From NCBI GenBank assembly GCA_009926935.1, contig RFNZ01000014.1, positions 1 to 51,076 on the forward strand: 51,076 nt of DNA, in the 5' to 3' direction. Each line of letters begins with the position of its first letter. Position 1 is the stretch's first letter. The DNA comes from Pseudomonadota bacterium. GTDB taxonomy: Bacteria > Pseudomonadota > Alphaproteobacteria > Micavibrionales > UBA1664. The notes beneath the pieces are model-generated. The model was not told where the DNA came from and did no database searches. It worked only from the letters and a program-made list of their open reading frames with translations. The position numbers and the translations under genes were made by a program. This document shows, one piece after another, positions 45,181-51,076 of the stretch.

Positions 45181-45633
45181 ATGCAGCTCGATCACCAGAA
45201 GTACATGAAACGCGCATACGCTCAGGCCCTCAAGGGTTACAACGAAGGCGGCTGCCCGATAGGCGGCGTAATTGTCGACAATGATACGGGCGAGGTGCTG
45301 GGCGAGGGGCATAACTGCCTCGTGCAGGAAGGCAACCCCATCATCCATGGCGAGATGGCGGCGATGCGTGCCGCAGGCCGCATGGCCAGCCGCCGCAACA
45401 CAACAATGTATACAACGCTCAGCCCCTGCATGATGTGCACAGGCACAATACTCCAGTTCAAGATCCAGCGAGTCGTGGTGGGCGACACCGTTAACTCCTA
45501 TGGAAATGAAGTTTTATTGCGCGAAAGAGGGGTCGAAGTGATAGTTTTGGACGACCCTGAATGCATAACACTGTGCAAAAAATTTCGTGAGGAGAAACCG
45601 GATTTATGGCTTGAAGATTGGGGCGGGGCATAG
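45181..45633 (+). CDS. Yeast-type cytosine deaminase
   Basis: 150 residues. Zinc ligands H56, C83 and C86 (IHGEMAAM; SPCMMCTGTI) and catalytic E58. Unlike general nucleoside deaminases it shares the cytosine-specific features of yeast Fcy1: GGCPIGGVIVDN at the front, GEGHN with Asn45, TTLSPCMMCTG, and the C-terminal WLEDWGG with Trp143 and Asp146 at the base-binding positions. It should convert cytosine to uracil. The ATG at 45181 has AAAGG upstream and is preferred to an in-frame TTG at 45154. It precedes the 958-residue gene by 111 bases. Confidence 0.88.
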   Translation: MQLDHQKYMKRAYAQALKGYNEGGCPIGGVIVDNDTGEVLGEGHNCLVQEGNPIIHGEMAAMRAAGRMASRRNTTMYTTLSPCMMCTGTILQFKIQRVVVGDTVNSYGNEVLLRERGVEVIVLDDPECITLCKKFREEKPDLWLEDWGGA

Positions 45634-45744
45634 CAGACTGCGCGCAATAGAAATTTTTTCTTTACAAATACCAAGGCACAGCCTAAAGCAGTTGACATAA
45701 ACAACAGCTCTGGGCACAAAAAAGCCACAACAGGGAAGAAAAAA

Positions 45745-48621
45745 ATGGGGAACACGCAGCTCAATAACACACTGGATAAGGTGACCGAGTGTATAAACGC
45801 GCTCGAGGCGATGATGCGAGGCGAAAAGCCCGCCAATGTGCCTGCCGCACTCCAAGAGACTTTGGTCCGCATGTATGCGGACTTTTTTATACCCGAAACA
45901 CCACTCTCTCATTATACAGGCAATGACGAAGTCCTAACGCCCGAGCTCGCACGCCTCAAAGGCAATACCTCGATACATCCTATATCTTTTCAACTCTTCA
46001 ACACGCATGACCACTTGGCGCGCCACGCACACCCGCATGGCTACTTCAATTGGAAAATCCTTGGTCTTGATGTCTTGAAAAAAGACGAGAACCCGCTTGC
46101 CATTCTTGCCGATGCCGACACCTTTGTTCTCACGCGTTCAAGCATCACAGGCCTTTGCCACGGCCTGCATATTTTAAAGGCGAAGCTGCAAAATCTACCC
46201 GTAGCCAAAGATAAACAACTCGTAATCCAGAGTACGCAAGGCGACTTCTGGGGCCCGCTGATCGATCATCTCGGTCTGAGAGCCACGCCGCAGGCAGAGC
46301 TTCAGCAAAAAGGCATCCATATAACGACTTACCCCGGAGATTCCGTCGAGGATACCGCCGCCAGCACCATGTCGGTCTTTGCCAAGTTTGCAAAAAACGC
46401 GGATCAAAAACCGGCACCTTATCGCACACCAATTACGTTTGATGCAGATACGGCATTGCTTGTAGCAAGCACAGCCACACATAAACCGCGCGAGATATCC
46501 GCGATCTTCGATAGCTTCCACGCCAGCACGCGCGTTGAAAGCCTATTCTCCTTCATGGACAAGCCGTTGCTCGCCAAAGAAGAAAGCATGACCTGCGCCG
46601 GCAACAACAACGAAAAACGCATAGCCCTGCGAAACAAGGCAAGAGAGATCGGCCTTGATAAAATATACGATCGCCTGCGCAAACAAGGTATCCAACAGCC
46701 GGAAAAAGCAAAGGTCGTCCTCGATGACCGCGCTTTGAGCTTTGTTGACTCGCGTATCATCCGCACACGCGCCTTTGATGATGTCCGCAAGCACATGAAC
46801 AGCTACAGCGGAAAAGAAAATCCGGGCGCCGAACTTTCAAACCTTCTCACCCACCTCTCATGGGCAGAACTGCAACGACGTGTAAGCAATGCCAGCGACG
46901 AAATATTTGAACAAACCGGAAAACGCCCGAGCACGGAAATACGCGATACCGCCTGCTACATCATCGTCAATCTTGCCGATATCCTTGAAGAAAATCCGCC
47001 AATACTCAGCACCTTTGGCGTAACACGCAGCACGCTCTCGCTTGATGCGCCCCTGGGTGCTGACGGCAAACCCGTCCCTGTCATGACATCGGACCAGATA
47101 TCGATGCCGCTATCACTCGGTGGCACACGCCTGAAAACCGAAGTCTGTGATTATGTGACGCGCCACAGCGAGATGATGCTGGCCCTGCGCACCGCAGCCC
47201 GTATTGGCGGCATCGAAGGACTGGAAGTATACAGAGAACCTGCCGCGGCTAAAAAATTCAACGCCTCCGCACTGCTCATGCCAAATCTGGAGGAGTGCCC
47301 ATACAAGGTAGCCACTTTCTACTCACTGATAACAGGGTCTCGTGGTCACGGTATCGATCATTTATACCGAAAACTGCCAAGGGGCACCAAGCTCTTGGCC
47401 GGCAACGGCGGAAAATACGATCCAACCCAGATTTTCCCTGTAGCTGAACTCGTTCCACAAATCGAACGCTGCGGCGACATGCACGAGCGTCTGGCTGAAC
47501 AATCACTGGCGCGTATCCGCAGGCTCTTTGTTGATGCGGACGCTTTCCTCTATGGCCCGATTGCCAAGGAAATCATGGCGCTTCCCGGGGCAAAATGGCT
47601 CATGGATCTCTTTTTCTTGGGCGGCGTTGTCGGCTCTCAGGTATCAGACCCCGTTGTCGTTGCCGCCTTCAAAGGCTTTTTTGGCGTGAACTTCAAGGGC
47701 ACATACCCTGGGACAGCGTTTAGCGTGGACCCGACACAGGCCATAAATGACCCCACGTGGGGGCCGCAGTGGCGCAAATACTTCCACATGATGATGTCAC
47801 CCGTACTTAAAAACAAAGTGGATAGTATTTTTCACACCCTTACAGGCAGCCATACGGAACTCGCGCGGGCCATGGTCAGGCATAGCGCAACCTACACAAA
47901 AAGAACACCTGAAGATCACGTCTTCAAAGAAATGGGTAACAAGGCCGACTCTGACCTCTACCGCGTGACCTTGTACTCATCGGCTTCCCTTGCCAACACA
48001 ACGCAGGCATGGACCGATACAAAAAATCTGACTTACCTCATGGCCGCCAGCGGCTACGCCATCCGCTTCGGTGGAGGGGAGGAGGGTCTGATGCGCGCAA
48101 CAGCCGAAGGTGTACACAGCTTCAGGGCTCAACACGCAGGGCAGGCATTACCAAAACACCACATAAGCGCCATTCAGTGCCAAGATACCGTGCAGATGGA
48201 AGGTCTGGATAAGCGGAGTGACTACGTATGCATTTGCCCGACGCGCGAAGAACGTATGGCAAAACTCATGAATACGGATGCAGAAGTGCTCCTGCCCGGC
48301 GGTGCCGGCAGCGACGAGGAAAAAGCCGCGACAAACCTTATGCGTGACCTGCGCCTGATGCCAACACGTGACAGGCCATTTATCATCGTAAATCAGGAAA
48401 TTGATGGCTATCGCCCCTTGGATGAGATTGTAAGGCAGATCACCCGCGAAGAGCGCCTCAGGCTCAACATCCATGTGGTTAACCACACATCCGAGGTCAT
48501 CCCAGCTCTCAACGCCGCACGCACATCACTTCAGCGGCGCCTTGGCATGGGGGCCATATACAACCCTACCTTGCAAGGCACCCAGGATGCACGGGCAGCG
48601 CATCACCTGATTATTGCCTGA
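45745..48621 (+). CDS. 958-residue HAM1-like / LOG-like fusion protein
   Basis: Three regions. Residues 60-220: uncertain, with an ADADTFVLTRSSITG segment that looks like a decayed LOG half. Residues 237-487: HAM1/RdgB-like NTP pyrophosphatase pattern, LLVASTATHKPREISAIFDS, then EESMTCAGNNNEKR, then VVLDDRALSFVD (in place of the DDSGL motif) and RHSEMMLALRTA near the end. Residues 488-740: unassigned. Residues 741-925: LOG-type phosphoribohydrolase, LYSSASLANTTQAW, IRFGGGEEGLMRATAEGV (776-778 = GGG), TREERMAKLMNTDA and LPGGAGSDEEK (851-860), the last with the acidic pair of the catalytic loop. AGGGAAG precedes the ATG. No signal or membrane helix. Likely cytosolic, acting on nucleotides. Confidence 0.75.
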   Translation: MGNTQLNNTLDKVTECINALEAMMRGEKPANVPAALQETLVRMYADFFIPETPLSHYTGNDEVLTPELARLKGNTSIHPISFQLFNTHDHLARHAHPHGYFNWKILGLDVLKKDENPLAILADADTFVLTRSSITGLCHGLHILKAKLQNLPVAKDKQLVIQSTQGDFWGPLIDHLGLRATPQAELQQKGIHITTYPGDSVEDTAASTMSVFAKFAKNADQKPAPYRTPITFDADTALLVASTATHKPREISAIFDSFHASTRVESLFSFMDKPLLAKEESMTCAGNNNEKRIALRNKAREIGLDKIYDRLRKQGIQQPEKAKVVLDDRALSFVDSRIIRTRAFDDVRKHMNSYSGKENPGAELSNLLTHLSWAELQRRVSNASDEIFEQTGKRPSTEIRDTACYIIVNLADILEENPPILSTFGVTRSTLSLDAPLGADGKPVPVMTSDQISMPLSLGGTRLKTEVCDYVTRHSEMMLALRTAARIGGIEGLEVYREPAAAKKFNASALLMPNLEECPYKVATFYSLITGSRGHGIDHLYRKLPRGTKLLAGNGGKYDPTQIFPVAELVPQIERCGDMHERLAEQSLARIRRLFVDADAFLYGPIAKEIMALPGAKWLMDLFFLGGVVGSQVSDPVVVAAFKGFFGVNFKGTYPGTAFSVDPTQAINDPTWGPQWRKYFHMMMSPVLKNKVDSIFHTLTGSHTELARAMVRHSATYTKRTPEDHVFKEMGNKADSDLYRVTLYSSASLANTTQAWTDTKNLTYLMAASGYAIRFGGGEEGLMRATAEGVHSFRAQHAGQALPKHHISAIQCQDTVQMEGLDKRSDYVCICPTREERMAKLMNTDAEVLLPGGAGSDEEKAATNLMRDLRLMPTRDRPFIIVNQEIDGYRPLDEIVRQITREERLRLNIHVVNHTSEVIPALNAARTSLQRRLGMGAIYNPTLQGTQDARAAHHLIIA

Positions 48622-48682
48622 CCGTCTTGTGAAATCGGTTCCAATCAGCTAATCCTTTGCGATCAAACACGAAGGATTCTCC

Positions 48683-50077
48683 ATGTCTGAAAAATCATAC
48701 GATGTCATCGTTATTGGCGCCGGCCCCGGCGGCTATGTTTGCGCCATTCGTGCAGCGCAACTTGGCCTTAAAACCGCTGTCGTTGAAAAGCGCGCGGCCT
48801 TGGGCGGCACATGCCTGAACGTCGGATGCATCCCTTCAAAAGCCCTTTTGTCTGCTTCTGAGAAATACGAAGCCGCAGGCCATCATTTTGCTGAAATGGG
48901 CATCAAGGTATCCGGCGTAAAGCTCGATCTTGCAACGATGATGGGCCACAAAAGCAAAGTCGTGGCCGACAACACGAAGGGCATCGAATTCCTCTTTAAA
49001 AAGAACAAAATCGACTGGTTGAAGGGTGAGGGCACTATCGCGGCCACCGGTAAGGTGCAGGTAGGCGCTGAAACATACAGCGCAAAGCATATCGTCATCG
49101 CAACCGGCTCCGAGGTGTCGCCGCTCCCCGGTATTACAATTGATGAAAAGAAAATCGTCTCCTCGACAGGCGCACTCGAACTTGAAAAAGTGCCTGACCA
49201 TCTGGTCGTTATCGGGGCAGGCGTCATCGGCCTTGAGCTTGGTACCGTCTGGCGCCGCCTTGGCGCCAAAGTCACGGTCATCGAATATCTTGACCGCGTG
49301 ATGCCGGGGATGGATTTAGAAGTAGCTAAAGCCGCTCAGCGTATCTTTGAAAAGCAGGGCATTACCTTCCGCCTATCCACCAAAGTAACTTCAGCCAAGG
49401 CCGAGAAAAACGGCGTAGCCCTCACAATCGAACCAGCCGCCGGCGGCAAAGCTGAAACTCTGGCCGGTGACTGCGTGCTGGTGGCCGTTGGTCGCCGCCC
49501 ACATACCGATAAATTGGGCCTTGATAAAGTGGGCGTTGCAATGGATAAGCGTGGCCGCATCGAGACAAACGCGCATTTTGAAACCAACATCAAAGGCATC
49601 TACGCGATTGGCGATGTGATTGCAGGCCCCATGCTCGCCCACAAAGCTGAAGATGAAGGCGTGATATTGGCAGAGATGCTGGCAGGCCAATCCGGCCATA
49701 TCGACTACAATCTGATACCGGGCGTTGTTTACACATGGCCTGAAATCGCCAATGTCGGCCAGACTGAAGAACAGCTGAAGGAAGCGGGCACAGCTTACAA
49801 AGTCGGCAAATTCCCGTTCATGGCCAATGGCCGCGCGCGCGCCATGGCGGCAACGGATGGCTTCGTCAAAATTCTGGCCGATGCCAAAACCGATAAAGTT
49901 TTGGGTGTCCATATCGTGGGGCCTGAGGCAGGCACCTTGATTGCGGAATGCGTATTGGCGATGGAATTCGGCGCATCATCCGAGGATATCGCCCGCACCT
50001 GCCACGCCCACCCAACACTCAACGAGGTTGTGAAAGAAGCGGCACTGGCTGTAGACGGCCGCCCGTTGCACATATAG
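48683..50077 (+). CDS. lpdA: Dihydrolipoyl dehydrogenase
   Basis: 464 residues. E3 of 2-oxoacid dehydrogenase or glycine cleavage complexes. FAD site [20 protein letters not shown], redox Cys pair C44 and C49 in [16 protein letters not shown] site [20 protein letters not shown], and the C-terminal His-Glu dyad in [16 protein letters not shown]. The E1 and E2 genes are not in the window. Confidence 0.97.
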   Translation: MSEKSYDVIVIGAGPGGYVCAIRAAQLGLKTAVVEKRAALGGTCLNVGCIPSKALLSASEKYEAAGHHFAEMGIKVSGVKLDLATMMGHKSKVVADNTKGIEFLFKKNKIDWLKGEGTIAATGKVQVGAETYSAKHIVIATGSEVSPLPGITIDEKKIVSSTGALELEKVPDHLVVIGAGVIGLELGTVWRRLGAKVTVIEYLDRVMPGMDLEVAKAAQRIFEKQGITFRLSTKVTSAKAEKNGVALTIEPAAGGKAETLAGDCVLVAVGRRPHTDKLGLDKVGVAMDKRGRIETNAHFETNIKGIYAIGDVIAGPMLAHKAEDEGVILAEMLAGQSGHIDYNLIPGVVYTWPEIANVGQTEEQLKEAGTAYKVGKFPFMANGRARAMAATDGFVKILADAKTDKVLGVHIVGPEAGTLIAECVLAMEFGASSEDIARTCHAHPTLNEVVKEAALAVDGRPLHI

Positions 50078-50087
50078 CCTTAACCTC

Positions 50088-50528
50088 ATGAGCATCTGGT
50101 GGGTACTGGCAATTATATCGGGCATAGGCCTTGTTGGCCGAAACATCCTTTTCAAGATGTCCGGCGATAAAATCGATGGCTCGGTTGCGGCCCTTGTACT
50201 GTCTTTGTCCATGTCCGCGATTGCTATTGGTTATTATCTGTTTCAGCGCACATCAGCCAAATTACCGCTTATTCCGCATGACCAAAACCCGCAAGGGCTT
50301 ATGCTGGCATGCATAGCCGGTATCAGCCTCGCTGCTGCCAACATCTTTCTGGCCTATACCTACAAGGCAGGGGGCGGGGCCGCCCTCACAGCCATCATCC
50401 AGAACGGCGTATCGCTAGGCCTCACCATCCTTATCGGCTCCCTGCTTTTGGGCGAGGTTGTCCGCCCCATGCAAATGCTGGGTATTGGCGCCACCATCAT
50501 CGGCACTTTCCTGATTATCAGGGGCTGA
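50088..50528 (+). CDS. Single-domain EamA/DMT-like transporter
   Basis: 146 residues with about five helices, one EamA unit (normal DMT carriers have two). WWVLAIISGIGLVGRNILFK at the start, IAGISLAAANIFLAYTYKAG in the middle and a C-terminal LLGEVVRPMQMLGIGATIIG typical of the family. It must dimerise to act. Starts 10 bases after lpdA. Confidence 0.8.
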   Translation: MSIWWVLAIISGIGLVGRNILFKMSGDKIDGSVAALVLSLSMSAIAIGYYLFQRTSAKLPLIPHDQNPQGLMLACIAGISLAAANIFLAYTYKAGGGAALTAIIQNGVSLGLTILIGSLLLGEVVRPMQMLGIGATIIGTFLIIRG

Positions 50529-50579
50529 TTTTTTTATGGTACACTGTGATTTGTTGAATCGTTCACAAATCGCAGCGCC

Positions 50580-51076
50580 ATGATGTCCAGCAAACAAAAC
50601 AGCAATAACGCCATTACCGAAGCCGATGTAAAAGCATGGCTAACGCAGAACCCCGGCTTTCTTCAAAAGCACCCCGATATGTGCGAGGTGTTGCTGCCCC
50701 CAAAGGAAAACATGGGCCGCGGCATTGCCGATTTCCAGCATTACATGGTCCAACGCCTGAAAAAAGATAAAGACGCAGTGCTTGAAACCACGCGCGACCT
50801 GATCGAGGTCAGCCGCGTCAACATGAACAGCGTTGGCCGCATCCATGAGGGCACGCTTAAGCTGCTCGAAGCCCGCAATTTCGTTGAATTCGTGCAAGTC
50901 ATCACCATGGATCTTGCGACTATCCTCGATGTGGATGTCGCCGTGATGGTGGTCGAGACAAACGGGCAGGATGTCCCAAACATCCATGCTTCAGGCATAC
51001 GCGTCGTGCCGGCGGGAACCATTAATCAGTGGATGGCCGGGCAGCAAACCATACTGCAATCCGATATACAGGGCTC
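50580..51076 (+). CDS. DUF484-family protein (5' part)
   Basis: Runs off the right edge after 165 codons. Two adjacent ATGs (50580, 50583). The N-terminal ITEADVKAWLTQNPGFLQKH and HPDMCEVLLPPKENMGRGIA are diagnostic of DUF484; the following helix and GAF-like segment (FVEFVQVITMDLATILDVDV) fit. The family often lies next to xerC in other Proteobacteria; function unknown. Confidence 0.85.
   Translation, partial: MMSSKQNSNNAITEADVKAWLTQNPGFLQKHPDMCEVLLPPKENMGRGIADFQHYMVQRLKKDKDAVLETTRDLIEVSRVNMNSVGRIHEGTLKLLEARNFVEFVQVITMDLATILDVDVAVMVVETNGQDVPNIHASGIRVVPAGTINQWMAGQQTILQSDIQG

Overview
The window reads as a stretch of alphaproteobacterial chromosome. The best evidence is gene order: dgt-argS-SPOR-nagZ-scpA-scpB-tatA-tatB-tatC and yqeY...dnaG-rpoD are arrangements familiar from Alphaproteobacteria, and an ELM1-family protein, a DUF2059 protein and the carA / yqeY / dnaG / rpoD neighbourhood fit the same group. 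A deep-branching or uncultured lineage (for example the Micavibrionales) is possible but cannot be settled from the sequence alone. There is no rRNA, integrase, transposase or CRISPR array in the window; one tRNA (Leu, anticodon CAA) is present.

Layout. 1-3319: a DUF3592-like membrane protein, holB and metG. 3386-6159: an AT-richer accessory island with a membrane protein, a phage-flavoured toxin (peptidoglycan-binding + MuF motif + colicin E5-like RNase) with its probable immunity gene, a Doc toxin-antitoxin operon, and a 39-residue Ala/Pro/Lys-rich protein. 6282-18845: a dense housekeeping run (tatD, MBL hydrolase, xthA, an A-type Fe-S carrier, dgt, argS, SPOR protein, nagZ, scpAB, tatABC, zapE). 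18902-25637: two tandem proteins sharing an identical N-terminal heptapeptide, glmM, a ThiD-like kinase, a carboxylesterase, two related small membrane proteins, an HNH nuclease and small hypotheticals. 25705-33470: a lipoprotein-like gene, carA, yqeY, an inverse-autotransporter adhesin wedged between yqeY and dnaG, dnaG, rpoD. 33520-42435: an ELM1-like protein, trxB, tRNA-Leu, ssb, a DUF2059 protein, uvrA and UDP-glucose dehydrogenase. 42436-51076: an unknown, an I78 inhibitor, two divergently transcribed deaminases, a 958-residue nucleotide-enzyme-like fusion, lpd, a one-domain EamA protein and the start of a DUF484 gene.

The most interesting part is 43497-48621. A yeast-type cytosine deaminase sits directly upstream of a very large protein whose middle resembles a HAM1/RdgB NTP pyrophosphatase and whose C-terminus is a recognisable LOG-type nucleotide phosphoribohydrolase. 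These activities can be chained: NTP to NMP, NMP to free base, cytosine to uracil. Divergently transcribed from the same short intergenic region is a second, unusual deaminase-fold protein in an operon with a Pro-rich peptide and a secreted I78-type inhibitor. I infer an undescribed nucleotide/base degradation or nucleotide-depletion system.

Other points of note: a palindromic repeat inserted in frame in uvrA, two further palindromic repeats (at the 3' end of holB and between scpB and tatA), and the chimeric toxin at 4241-5005.
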